Below, in pieces: positions 33,412 to 45,046 of a stretch of 64,000 nt of DNA (position 1 is the first letter of the stretch; every line of letters starts with the position of its first letter). The notes below the pieces were generated by a model. That model worked only from the letters and a program-made list of their open reading frames with translations. It did no database searches and was not told where the DNA came from. This DNA is from Stenocarpella maydis. Lineage: Eukaryota > Ascomycota > Sordariomycetes > Diaporthales > Diaporthaceae. The position numbers were made by a program, and so were the translations under genes. The stretch spans positions 149,257 to 213,256 of the forward strand of contig NQMI01000054.1 of the NCBI GenBank assembly GCA_002270565.1, read 5' to 3'.

Positions 33412-34519
33412 GTCCTCAAATGTCGACCTTGGTCTTTTACCTCTGGTGAATACATACACCTAGTAGAATTGAATTATAAGCACACTGGTTGTATTCTGCC
33501 ACTTAGTACTGGATTATAAACCATCAAATGTATCACCTCGGCCCTTCTACTAGTTACCTAGGTAATTCGGGGATACAATATCCACCGGGAGAACAGACAA
33601 CGTCTGCTTTGGCACAATAATATCGCCATGCAATGCCCTAGATAATTAGTGGCTGGTTCATGTTTCCTAAACCAGTATGTGTATGCAGTGCCCTAGATAA
33701 TTATTGGCTGGTTAACATCCCATGGGATTTCCTAAACTAGTATTGGGCCGGAAGTCGCCGACCCTTTCTCGCCCTGACCCCTATTTACAGGCTACACTTA
33801 CATCATGGCGCTCTCAAATCACAGCACTGACGGACAGGCCGGGTGACCGATGCCAATGGGACAAGTGTGGAAATTAATTATAGCCTGCTGACACCACAAC
33901 GGGAAACTAAGGCACCTGGAGGCCACCTTTCCCGCCGCACCCCCGTGCGCACATCGCGTTATCACAAGGCCGTCCGCCACGTGGGTGAACATGGAATTGC
34001 GGTGTTGATGCCGACCCAAGACCAATAAAACACCTGGCCTCTGGCAGAAGCATACTTGAGTGACGCGCATGGGAGTCGATCAAACAGTGGTAGACGATAA
34101 CGAGCATGCTGTGAGGTCCTCAGTCCTGGTCGTGGTTGTTTTGTTTTGTTTAATTTCTCACAAGAAGAGCAAGGAAGAGGGTGAGAGAGAGAAAAGAACA
34201 ACACAAAACACGCCCACCTGCTCATCATGCTGCCGTGCAAACACAGAGACGCGGATCTGCGTGGGCCGGGCAGGGCAAGTTGCCCGCCGGGCGGGGTCGC
34301 CATTTGCCGAAGATGCGGAGCGCTCGACGTCACCAAGAGGAAAAAGCAGCCCCCCAGGCATGTAAGACGGGCATCCTTTCGCCCTCGCTCCTGTTGGACA
34401 GATAGAAAACCCCCGCCCTGCCCTCTCGCATCCGGAGCGGAGCTCTTCTACACCCTGGGGGGGGGGGGGGGGAAACCACGCATGTGTGATTTGAGGCCAT
34501 CTTGCGAGTAGGCACGTAC
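33412..34519. other. intergenic; local duplication, no gene
   Basis: 33629-33683 and 33684-33754 are two diverged tandem copies (ATGCARTGCCCTAGATAATTA, then TGGCTGGTT and TTTCCTAAAC). Downstream, 33900-34500 shows no patatin C-terminus on the minus strand. An 18-base G run lies at 34459-34476. Confidence 0.5.
33629..33754. repeat. imperfect tandem duplication, two copies
   Basis: The shared blocks are TGCCCTAGATAATTA, TGGCTGGTT, TTTCCTAAAC and AGTAT; the second copy has about 12 extra bases. Confidence 0.7.
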
Positions 34520-37500
34520 GCTTCCCAAATCTTAAGCTCGCTGCCGATGCGCTCGGGTCGCTGGAAATGGTAGCTGCCTGTGCAAAAGATTCGGCTCGTC
34601 AGCACGGTTCTACCACGACCGGGTTATGAGCAGATCTATCTCACTTGTTCCACGATTGAGATTTGGTCTATTGTAATTGGAGAGGATGTAGGTCTTGTTC
34701 GCTGCCAGCGATGTCGCGGTGACTGCCACTTTGACGGGGGAGGCGCATAGCTCGGCAGGACGACGTCCTCCGAACAGATGCAGGTCTTCTGGGAATGCAG
34801 TCCTCAAGGCCTCGTCCAGTGTCGCGGTCTGGTATTTGGAATGGTGATAGTTATTGATAATCGCACCCATGATTGGAAGACTGCCGCCTGACCTCCTGGT
34901 AAAGGCCTTGTCGCAGAGTTTTTCAAAGTTCTCTATGCATTCTTCGACGCTCCAGTTCATTGTGGTGAGACCTAGCGCGACCAACCCACCGGTACTGCAA
35001 CACTCCTTGTTTAGTACATGGCCAAAAGATGCGGGACAAATTACGTAGCGTACCTGGTCCCAACAATGAGGTCAAAGAAGCATTGGATCGGGAGATCTCC
35101 CAGTGCCAGCTCGATATGCCTCAAGGCCTCTAATTCGACAATCCCACGAATTCCACCACTGCCGCCCGAAGTCAGATTGATACGTTTATGAACCCCAACA
35201 ATTTTCCAAATGGTGCGACATCACTTACCCGTCCAACGTCATTACGCGTACGCCAGCAAGCTTCGGCTTTATCTGTATCCTCCAGGCTGAGGATCGGAAG
35301 CCAATAGGTCCCTCGATGGGACAGCCATCAATGTCATAGCCAATATCGCCGTCTGGTTTCCCATACGTGGTCAAGCACGGCGTGCAGATGATGTGACCAC
35401 AGGGCAGCTGCACCTCCGCCTGACCAAACAGGCAGCAAAAGCATGCCGAGTGGCTATGCAGGAAGCTCTCGTTCGGGGACAGGTGGTTGCTGGCTGTGGC
35501 TATGTGTGCAAAGAAGTTGGTAATAACCATCTCCTTGTGGATAGCGGCAGCCGCCGCCTCTTCTGCAAAGCCCTCCTGGACACGAGGGGCCAGCTCGTCC
35601 AACAGGGCGACCAAGCAAGAGTACACGGTGTTACGGAAGTCCTTGTAGTACGCGTTGAACGAGAAGCTAGAGACATAGTCGCCAGCTGCGAACACCTTGC
35701 CATCCTTGGATTGGTGACCCTTGGACTGGTGGCCAACTCGGACGTTGACGCACCTCTGTTTCTTCGGATTGGAGAATTCGCAGGGCCAGTGGTGATCACA
35801 GAAGTTCTCGAGTGCGTCATCCAAGTGGTTCATGTAGTTTTCGAATATCTTCAATGCGTTGCCTACCGCAAATTAGTCATCGGTAGGAGGAAGGGCCGCG
35901 GCGTGTCGTCTGAGGTCACCAACCTTTTGTCTTGTGCCGTGCATTATCAAGCATGATGCAACTGGCGACAACATAAGCCAGCTCTGCGAAGATGCGCCGG
36001 CCGTCGGTGATTGGGTTACTGCGCGCCTGCAATATGTCCATGACATTAAGAGCGAGCTTAAGGATGTTCCCCCCGAAGTCAGGAGGGATCGGTGAGTTCC
36101 GGAACGAGGCCTGGACGAAGTCGAACGGGGAGTCCAGAGTGCTAGTGTAATGGCTGAATGCCTCCTGCAGATAGGCCTGTAGGTCCTCCACGTCGAGAAG
36201 CATACGGAGGCGGTTCCTGGCACAGCGCGCCGCAATGCACGCAGTCAGGGTGCCGTTGTAGAGTTTCTCTACTTGTTCCTGCATGAGCTTGGGTCGGCCG
36301 TCTTGAGGAATTCGGAGGATCTATAAACGATCAGATCTGCCCTCACCAGATAGCGGTGGCAGTGACAGGATTCGGAGACTGGATACCTGAACAGAGCTGT
36401 AGTAACACAGAACCAGCTCGGTGAGAGTGTTGATATCTTTACCTCTCTCCCTCCAGAACTGGGCCCACTTCTTGAAAGTCTCATTGCGATTTACTGTGCG
36501 CGCAAGATCCTCAAGAATGCTCTCTGTGTTCGCAGGGACATCCCACAGCTTCTCGTCGAGGTCATTCTCCGATGCGTTCAGCACGATGATGGCATGTGGT
36601 AACACGGGCTGGTTGGAGGAGGTCTCGATTGCGGCAGCCGCCCAGGTAATTAGTCTCTCGAATACGTGCTCGACAACCCTATTTCACCATGTTAGTCATC
36701 TATTCTGTGGAGGGCGGAAAGGGAAGCTAAGCCCTTACCTGGGGTTACGCAGCACAAAGACAATTACATCAGAGAAAGTGTAGAGCAGCCGCGGATATAG
36801 GTTCGTTACCGCAAACTCCCGACTCCTCTCTAGCGGGCCATTTGCCCATCGGAGCTCCCGTTCCGAGATAATCTTGCTACTTTTGAGCGCCTTCTCCTTC
36901 TGTTCCATATCCTTTTGTCTTTTCTTTCTAAACATGGCCCCAAGGGGCTCGCGCTCGCCGCCCTCGAGACCTTCACAGTCGGCGTAGAGGAGCGGTCCCT
37001 GTGAGTCCGCGGTTCGAGGATCCATGTACAGATGAACATCTTCAGAGGTCGGGAGGTGCGCCCCGGGTGGGCCGACCACCGGGCTGGAGAAGGTCTCTGC
37101 ATCCTGGAGGCCGAAGTTGATCAGGAGCTTGACCAATGTACTTTTCCCAGCACCTGTCTGGCCCACGAATGATACCAAACTCGGGGTCCTATTGTCCCTG
37201 TCTAGTGACCTCATATTCTCGACAAAGGTGTTTCCGAGATTCGTCTTCATCGGGTCCGTGCTGGCCATCAGGTCGGCGAATCGTCCGTAGTCTTGGAACA
37301 TGGGTGGTCCAAAATCGCTCGGCCGCTCGATACCTGTAATAACCACCGTCAATGATATTGCAATCTCAAGCCCCAGTGTGGAAGAGCATACCGAACCAAG
37401 AAGTAATCTCGTCATCTTTGTAAAGTTGTTCTCTGGCCCACTCATCTGCAGGTGGGAACATGACCTTTTGAACCTTCTCAGCCACCGTGGGATCTGTCTT

Positions 37501-38202
37501 CTCGTGTGGTGTTTCGCCGCGACCTTTCCTCGGGGGTTGTCGGTGGAGGAATAGCGTGTCCCAACAAGCATTGCAGAAGGAGTACTTGCAAACGTTGCAG
37601 TACCATATCTCCCTGAAGTACTTCCGGCATACCTCACACTCCTTATCATACCTTGTATTTGTATCTTCTTCAACCACAGACCGAGCAATAGATGGGGCGA
37701 AGCTGCTACAACGCCACTGGCGATCGCGTGCATGGTCGTCGGAAGATGTTACCGATATAGATGGTGTCATGGGCGAGGCTCGCGCTGGCTGCTGCTGCTG
37801 CCAGGGCTGGGTTCCATCCTCGGGAAGCCAGCTCGGTGCCGTCTCACTTCCGACAGTCGCCCCCGTTCGTATTGATAGACTGCGTGAAGTGATCCATCCA
37901 GGTCGTTCTGTGGTGTACGCATTCTCGCCTAAATGATCATCCCGGTAAGTCCTCTTGTGTTCCCTTTCGCCGGCATGGGTAGCTTGTTCATTGTCCATAT
38001 TATTGCCGCCCCACTGTCCTCTGTTGGTGGCGTGGGTGCCCCTGGACGTGAGTGCAGGTTCTGTGTCCCATGTCTCCCTGGCATCTTCAAAGACTTCGGC
38101 TTCATCCTCTTGACTGAGGGATGAGTCTCGACGTTGTAGGTGTGGGATGCCATTATTAACTGATCGACCGCGAGCGGTATTCGGAATCCCCCATGGGCCC
38201 AT
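34520..38202 (-). pseudogene. zinc finger-GTPase-RING-patatin fusion gene, 3' truncated
   Basis: Eight exons join in phase: 38202-37392, 37333-36739, 36678-36387, 36320-35924, 35862-35229, 35158-35054, 34994-34645 and 34577-34520, about 1080 residues. Order: a disordered N-terminus; a B-box-like finger at 189-220 (CEVC...YCNVC...CNAC...H); a GTPase of GBP/dynamin character with P-loop GQTGAGKST at 328-336 and switch DCEG at 389-392; a helical region; a RING-like motif at 839-879 (CFCC...LPCGHIICTPC...CP); and a patatin domain with oxyanion motif GGGIRG at 910-915, nucleophile S945 in GTSTGG and NYNRPN. The reading ends after ELKIWEA, before the family's ARATSAAP block and the catalytic DG[AG] motif, which I cannot find downstream. 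Patatins are Ser-Asp lipid hydrolases, so this copy lacks half its dyad. Start chosen at the first ATG that keeps the frame (MGPWGIPN); further upstream exons are possible. Confidence 0.75.
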
Positions 38203-40270
38203 CGCGATACTCCGGTATGAACACCACGAGCAGGCTTGGAGACTGATGGAAGTTTCAGCTCTAGCGAGCGCGTAGACTTTGAGTGGCGCTGGTGGAAAGG
38301 AGATTTGAGAACGGGAATAGGTGCCAATGACTATCCAGGTAGTATGTTGTTGACTGTAACCTGCGCCAGGCGCGCGGAGGATGACCAAGAAAATTTCTCC
38401 AGAAGTTCTGAGTGATACCAAGGTGTGTAGGTAGAGGTCGGGAGCCTCGTCGGGCGGCGAGAACTTGAAAATCTCCGCGCTCTGCAGGAAAGTCAGCTTG
38501 TCGCGTACATGGAATCGTGTGACCCCCCGGCTATCTTGTCAGCTCATGTATCCCCTAATGCCTCGGGTCGACGCTAAGTACACCGAGGGAACAGGAGCTG
38601 CATTACGCGCATGGGGAACAAGGCGGGTTGTTTCTTGGGGCCCAAAACACCAATCAAATTCAGTCTCCTGTATTCTTGGTTGTTCATTGTGGCGGTGATT
38701 CCTCGAATGAAATGAGCAGAGTATCCGCTTATTGGGTGTGGCTGGCAATCGCCAGGGAAGACTCCATCAACCCTGCTGTGTAACCACACCAATAAATAGT
38801 GTAAACCAATTAATGGCTCAGCTCCGATAGACACTGTGCACATTTCTGCGCTAACACGGGGCTCTGCAGTCAGTCCACAAGAGCGTGGTTCCTTTAGCTA
38901 GGTATTATTAATATCGACTCCTTATCGTGAACCGGTAGTAAGATAGCCTCTATTGCCGTGGCTGGTATTGGTGACATCAATTCTTGAGTGAGACATAACT
39001 GCAGTACTTATTCATTCCACGCCTAGTAAATCCGTGCACTTCATCCCAGTGAGAACAGCAGCGTCCCCTGCTTCTGTGGCCAGCCGCTCTTGCAGATGAA
39101 CGTAGTCCCGGATGAGAAGCGACCCTCTGAGAGCTCGACATCAGATATTCTTCGCTCGACAGTCAGCCCAGCTACCCAGCTCTCATACATCCTCGGCAAC
39201 GCCGATGCACGACTGCTCAGCGTGTGAGCTTTGCGGATCTCAAACAGGCTGACTTGCGTAACTGCGCTGTGGAATTTCCACATGTCGGACATCTAGGACT
39301 CTTGAGGACTGCTTTGAAATGTTGCGATAACTTCGGGGTCGCTCGCAGATATGGCACCTGCATTGGGCGCCACCTTCGCATATCGTCTGGTCGAGCCACC
39401 GACGAACCACCCTTGGCGACCGTAGCTCACATCATGTATCACCATATTTTTCCTAGACTTCTTGTGATAATTTCCAGATTATTGAACTTTATTGCCTTAT
39501 TCTGGGGCCTCGTATCAATATTTCAACGTCCACGCTCGGATCGCAGAGCAGCAATGAAATTTGCAAAGCCCGGAGATGTGATGTATTTCGGGCGCAGGGG
39601 TTGAGTTCATCGTAGTTAATTGGCGGCGCGGGAGAATGGATTCCAAGCAACTACAGCAACTTATTGGGCGAAACTTGTCCAAGCACTGATTCATCAATCT
39701 TCTGGTAGTCCCTGGGCAGAAGCTGGCTGGCTGTGCGGTGCGTTTGAATTGGCAGAGGTCTACAGATTGATCTGTTGGCCTGGGTCGATCTCCTGAATGA
39801 GCGCCACTGGCACGTCGTGCGCTGGTCCATAAACACTCGCATGGACACAATCAAATCGAAGCTGTTGATCAAAACCCCTGGTGCGTGTTGAGGTCTCAGA
39901 GCGGTCGCGTTGCACCACACTACTATGCAGGGAGGCCAGGAACGTTTACATTTCCGAGACAAGGCCGTCCAAGGGGGTTGCAGAGCTCGACAGTTGTGGT
40001 AGCGATGTACACAACTGAACAAATTTGATGCCCCAAAGTGGCTTCTAACTATAGCTTCAGCATTGGGCAATCTTGTATCCCTTGGCCCTCCCTTCAACCC
40101 CTTTGATAACTGCATTGACCATTGTCCGTCTGCAGTTGAGACTACCTAGGTCCGCGTGGCGCATTGGGAAATACTAAAACAGCTACAGCCGACTCCCTTC
40201 TTTCACGTTTTGCATCTTTCATCTCACTCTGCTGATTGCCTCGTACGGAACAAGTCCCATCAGCGTTAAA
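38203..40270. other. intergenic, no gene recognised
   Basis: Two longer open stretches exist (39224-39604 plus; 40115-39651 minus), but neither shows a domain, hydrophobic pattern or credible codon use. A CT-rich leader precedes the ATG at 40271. Confidence 0.4.
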
Positions 40271-40951
40271 ATGAAGAACCTACACTGGTGGGGCCCTGCA
40301 CACGTGTTCGTTACTATCGCCCATTTGGTGATGGGCATCATTGGCACCGTTACATTTCACAATACCATAATTGAAGCTTTAGGCGACTCCTTGACAGCCC
40401 CGTCGGTGCCCTCTGTAATAAGTCAAACGGACGAAGCAAGCCTCGTACAAGGCGCAGCCATCGTGGTACGTCAAATGTCACGCCAGTCATTTGGGCGTCC
40501 GCTCGCTTTGAATGTTCTGGAGGTAAATCTGACCACGAATAAAAACAGGGGTGGGTAGGGTTCGTCTTCAATCTAGCATACTTCACGACTCTCCTCTGGA
40601 CAGACCACAAGACCTCCATCAACAGCTCGGGTAGCTGGCTCTTCAAGCGCAAAATTACTGTCTTGGCTGGTGTTCTCGTGGCCTGTGGAACCTTGATTGG
40701 AGATATCACGTTGGCTTCGATCCTAGGAAAGAAGGGACCAAGGGTGGCTGTTGGACTGGTCGCCATCTCTTCTATTGCTGGGTAAGCTGCAACCAGGGCG
40801 AACTTGGCAAATCGTTTCCGGCTAATCATCCTGGTTTATCAGATTCCTGATGACCGCTACTATCATTGCGGATCTTACGAAGTTACATATATTGGACAGC
40901 GATCAGAAGAAGCTGTCAAAGGATACGGAGAAGAATGAAGGACAGACCTAA
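40271..40951 (+). CDS. small four-TM membrane protein
   Basis: Exons 40271-40465, 40549-40781 and 40843-40951 join in phase to 178 residues. Both introns are GT-AG, and the second has GCTAATC before the acceptor. Four hydrophobic spans are visible: HVFVTIAHLVMGIIGTVTF; GFVFNLAYFTTLLW; VLAGVLVACGTLIGDITLA; and a final one split by intron 2 (VGLVAISSIAGFLMTATIIA). The tail is short, charged and lysine-rich. I do not recognise a named family; similar small tetraspan proteins are frequent in Pezizomycotina. The structure is convincing because the spans run on across the splice sites. Confidence 0.75.
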
Positions 40952-41846
40952 ATCATGCTCAAGTTATACTACCCTTGAAAGGGCTTGTCGCTGGTGATCC
41001 ACGGTGCACTGGATTTTCTTTTTGAGCTTCAGTTCTAATGACTTGAGTGTGTCATTGTGCTGAGTCTTAGGTTTTGCTAGTTATTTATGCTAGGAATCTG
41101 AATGCCAATTCATCAATGTCCCATTTTGGACACAGACACGACGGAAGGCCTTAAGAACAAAGGACAAACGTACTTTTTCCCTTGGTCGGCGACTGAGAGA
41201 TGGCAACTGCTGGTTTCGTTTTCAATCCGGTCACGATTCCTTTAAAAGAAGAAAAGCTGCGGCGGTCGCAGAATATAGTCGTAAACGCTCAAAGATTCAA
41301 CTTTAAATAAGAAATCTAATATCGATAATAATAAACTTTAAACACAATAACCTATCACTAACAAAATAGTAGTAGCCTTGTGATAGTAGNGGGGGGGGGG
41401 GACGCGGTATTGGCAGGAGTCACAATTCACATGGCCACCAATTAGTTTCCGATCGCATGTCGAAGAACCACCAATTTTGACGTAAAATTTTCGGATGCCG
41501 GCTCTTCTTATCTTTGGATCTCTTCTCTTTTCGCCTGCAGGATACCCAACGCCTGATGCCTGCTAAACCTACTTTCTGGTGATATCATTATAGCTGTATC
41601 CAACGGCTCGAGATAGGCTAGAACGACTTATGTCGAATGTCTCTTTCCTTTTGTTATTGTTGTCTTTTCTTTCCCCCTATCCTGGCGGGTGGCATCTGGG
41701 AAGCAGGACACCCGCTGCGAGTGCTTATACCTGTTGCTGGTTACAAAAGGGCATTAGAAAAGACAACCTTCAGAAGGTTGTACACAGCTTTTTTCTTTTC
41801 TATAACAAGGGATCTATCTTTTGGATCTTACGCATAAATACATCCT
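40952..41846. other. intergenic with dispersed repeat and assembly ambiguity
   Basis: Contains repeat copy B (next entry), an N at 41390 and an 11-base G run right after it. A plus-strand frame at 41630-42037 overlaps the antisense of the transporter gene and is a shadow. Confidence 0.5.
41240..41400. repeat. dispersed repeat, copy B (AT-shifted)
   Basis: Aligns with 33239-33411. This copy is poorer in C and G at matching sites (ATATCGATAATAATA against ATACCGATAATAATA; AAACACAATAACCT against AAACACGATAGCCT), consistent with RIP having hit this copy harder. The end abuts the N and G run. Confidence 0.65.
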
Positions 41847-43656
41847 CTAAAGAGTGTATTGGTACGCAGGGTGGCATTGCCATCGCTCACCCAATGCCCT
41901 TGTTAGTCCCCCCCCTCGCGTGCCTCCTGCTAGCTGGTCCGCATCTCCGCCCTTGCGAAGCTGATTATTGCGCCATCTCAGATAAAAGTGAAGGGTCGTG
42001 GCTAGGAGGACACACATTGCCGAGAAGGCCACATTGATTATATTGGCCTGCCAATACTGCGGTCCCTGGGATTTCGGGTAAAAGTAGCTGGCGTAGATCG
42101 AGGCGAAGTTGGAGCCAGCGTTGATTACAGCGTATGACACCGCTCTTTATGTCGCTGGCCGAGGGAGGGTCGTGGAGACCCAGGAGAGGATGCAGCCAAA
42201 TGAACCGTAGACGCTCATCATCATGAAAGTTGCCGTATAACGGGCAGCGACGTTGAGCGTCGTAGCGGAGATGATGAAACCAACACTGCAAAAGACCTGC
42301 GGCCAGACAATGTGTAGCCATCGTTCTCTGTGTTTATCACTGTGCCAAGAGTTGGTGACGCCGAGTATTGCAGCAAAGACGTACGGCGGAGATGACAGGA
42401 GCAGAGTTTCCCGCTGGCTGTAGCCAAGCGTCGCAACAATCGTGGGGAAGAAGTTGGTGAAGGATGCTGCCGTGTTTAGACCAAGCTGCATGAGCCATAA
42501 CATGTACAATGCTGGATCAGCAAAGGTCATCTTGAGGCCCGTCCATGCCGATGCCTCGCCGCGGTTGTCCTCCTCGACTGCCTCTTCGGTGATTCGCAGG
42601 ATAGCAAGCCTCCTCTCTTCATCTGAGAGCCACTTTGTGGTCGCAGGGTAATCCGGGAGCACGAGGTAGGTGGAAAAGGCCACCGGGATAGGGATGACAC
42701 CTTCAATAATATCTGCAATCGTGTTGTTACTATTAATCTGTCGGGGCGGAATGGCCAGTATGGCGAAACTTACAGAGCCATCTCTAGTCTGGTAAGCCAA
42801 GCTTGCCGTCCATGCCCCCCATGATAGCGCTGCCAAGTAGTCTTCCAAATGCACCAGCCATCTGGCCAGCTGCATATAGCACTGAGATACCCACGGCAAG
42901 TTCTTTTTTGGTATACCACGAACTGAAAAGGTAGAGTGCTCCAGCTGATCATTTTTAGTACCCGAGTATAAAGGGCGTCATATGGTGAACAAGGCTCACG
43001 GAAAAATGGAGCTTCGACAAATCCCAAAAGAAACCGGAGCATGACCGCGCCTGTGAAGTTCTGAACGGCGCCCGTTGAGGCGCTGACGACGGCCCAGCAG
43101 CACATGACAACTGGAAGGAAAATGCCTGGCCGCATCTTGTTCAGGACCATATTCGTCGGAACTTGAGTGATAATATAGCCAACAAAGAACACGCTGATGA
43201 TCGTGTTGTACTGCGTGCCCACTAAGCCAAGATCCTTTTCAAAATTGCCCAATCTTGCTGTTGCGATCTGTATCGAGAGGCGGTAACTGTAAGTAGCTAA
43301 CCTATGAACAGTATAAAAAAAAGGCAGTACACACATTATTACGGTCCAGGTAGTTGAGGACATGTATTTGAATTGTCAGTACTGGAGACACTTATTAACG
43401 TTAAACTTGGTGAGACTTATAGAGAATCATCATTAAGGGCATCCTAAGCCAATATCAGTGGTTGAATTTGAGCTTGCATACCCGGAATATTTATGACTGA
43501 CATTCGAATATCAATTTTGCGTACCAGCTGGTGCTCCTTCAACCGTCGGTCGTCGATATCAGCGTGGCCAGCCGGACTCGACTTGATTGGGTCGTCAAGC
43601 ATCTCCACGTAGACGAGGCCCTTTGCCCGAGCATCGTTTCCACCGGATGGAGGCAT
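41847..43656 (-). pseudogene. MFS transporter (Dal5/anion:cation symporter type) with two premature stops
   Basis: Five exons join in phase: 43656-43482, 43390-43335, 43267-43000, 42944-42774 and 42712-41847, about 511 codons, the usual size for this family. Family landmarks in order: LVRKIDIRM; VLNYLDRNN; LGLVGTQYNTIISVFFVGYI; TQVPTNMVLNKMRPGIFLP; RFLLGFVEAPFFPGALY; SSWYTKKELAVGISVLY; GQMAGAFGRLLG; then RWLYIIEGVIPI and the C-terminal half up to LHFYLRWRNNQLRKG. Codon 42786-42784 is TAG where PDWRWL is conserved (TGG to TAG), and 42149-42147 is TAA in PAT*RAVSYAVIN. Splice sites and the rest of the frame are intact, so loss is recent. The substrate (allantoate, nicotinate, pantothenate or other organic anions) cannot be told. 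Confidence 0.75.
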
Positions 43657-45046
43657 TCTCGGGGGGAAATATCAAGACAGGCTCGACAAAAAGGAGCATC
43701 AGGACTGCCTACATATGTCAATGCCAATCGACTAGATCCGTGTAAAAATACCAAGGGCTGAACCTAAATACACCAAGCACGTGTAGGTTTGCCTTGTGGC
43801 ATGGTGACCCACAGGACGTTGCCCTTCCCAGCCTGGTCCCCTCCCCCGCAATTAGTGAATGCGGAGAGAGTGGTAATAGTTGTGGGTCCGGGGTAATCCG
43901 ACCATGGAGAATGTCGTCTCTTGAGCGTGAGCCACGAGCTCGACACACGAGCCGATCGGCTCGGACTATCGTAAAGGTGTCAAATGAATCATAGTATCGT
44001 CATGTGGATTGGTTATCGGCAGGGAAGAGCAGGAGAGAGAGGCGAGGACAGAGTTGAGACTGAGACTGAGCCTTTTGGTGGAATACATTTGGTTATGGAA
44101 TTGTTAGGTAGAGGGCTGCAGGCCCTATCCAAATGGTTATTACCCCTTAACGTAAACACTGTCATAACTATCTGGGAAGAGGGAGATCCGCAGAGCATTA
44201 GAAGGGGGGTTGCAGAGGGCCATTCACCCCGAAGTGTGTATAGACTGTTCTTAGTACTTGTACTGCAGCTTCTAGCTGAGATAATTGTGTAGGTGTGCTA
44301 ATTGGTAATGGTATAGATCGACTATGGGTGATGTAACAAATTTGGCTGTCGGCGAGTTGTAGTGGCTGTGGGTGGTGCACTCTGAATGTACCTCCCTGCG
44401 CCCTTGATTTTTTTCTGCCAATCTCATTCTTCACATTATTGGCCGTATTTGCACACTGGATGAATTGAGCCGAGGATAATTACTAGGCGCACTTTGAAAT
44501 GTCTCAATAACGCAGTTGACGAGTGGCTACGTGAATCTGATCCTAGGGCAGTTTATTTAACCCATCAAATTCCAGTTGTCAAGTGGAAGCCAGGCCTGGT
44601 CTCACGGATGAGAATTCAGCCGTCTCAGCCAGTGTCTGGGGTGGAGTGGGATTCTATATGCGATCGGTAACGAGAGAAGCTAACGGGCTCGTCCACCTGG
44701 CATGCACAAGCGTCCTGCTTGTCGGATCTCTTCTGTATAGGCCAGCGCCAGAAAAGCCCCGCTTGTTGAACTAACACCTCATCGGGTAAACCCCGGTCGT
44801 GTACGCCAAGATGGATGAGGAGAATCAAGTTTCCGACAACCCAAGTCCGTAAGGAGATATACCGAACAACGTCACTGCAACCTCTTCATAGGCCTGGTGC
44901 CGCTGGTAGCGATAATTGTTATTTCAGTGCAATGATACCCGGCCCGGCAGCGCCTCATTAAATAACCCATCAGACGTTCATCCATACAGCTTTTAAGAGC
45001 TAATCAGGTTGGGAATACGCACAAACAAGTTCCTGCCGACGTCATC
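43657..45046. other. intergenic, no gene recognised
   Basis: Shared upstream region of the minus-strand transporter and the plus-strand dehydrogenase. Its open frames carry no domain. Confidence 0.45.

Noticed and set aside
39651..40115. 154-residue minus-strand frame
   Set aside because: No hydrophobic pattern, domain or splice continuation; composition is like non-coding sequence.
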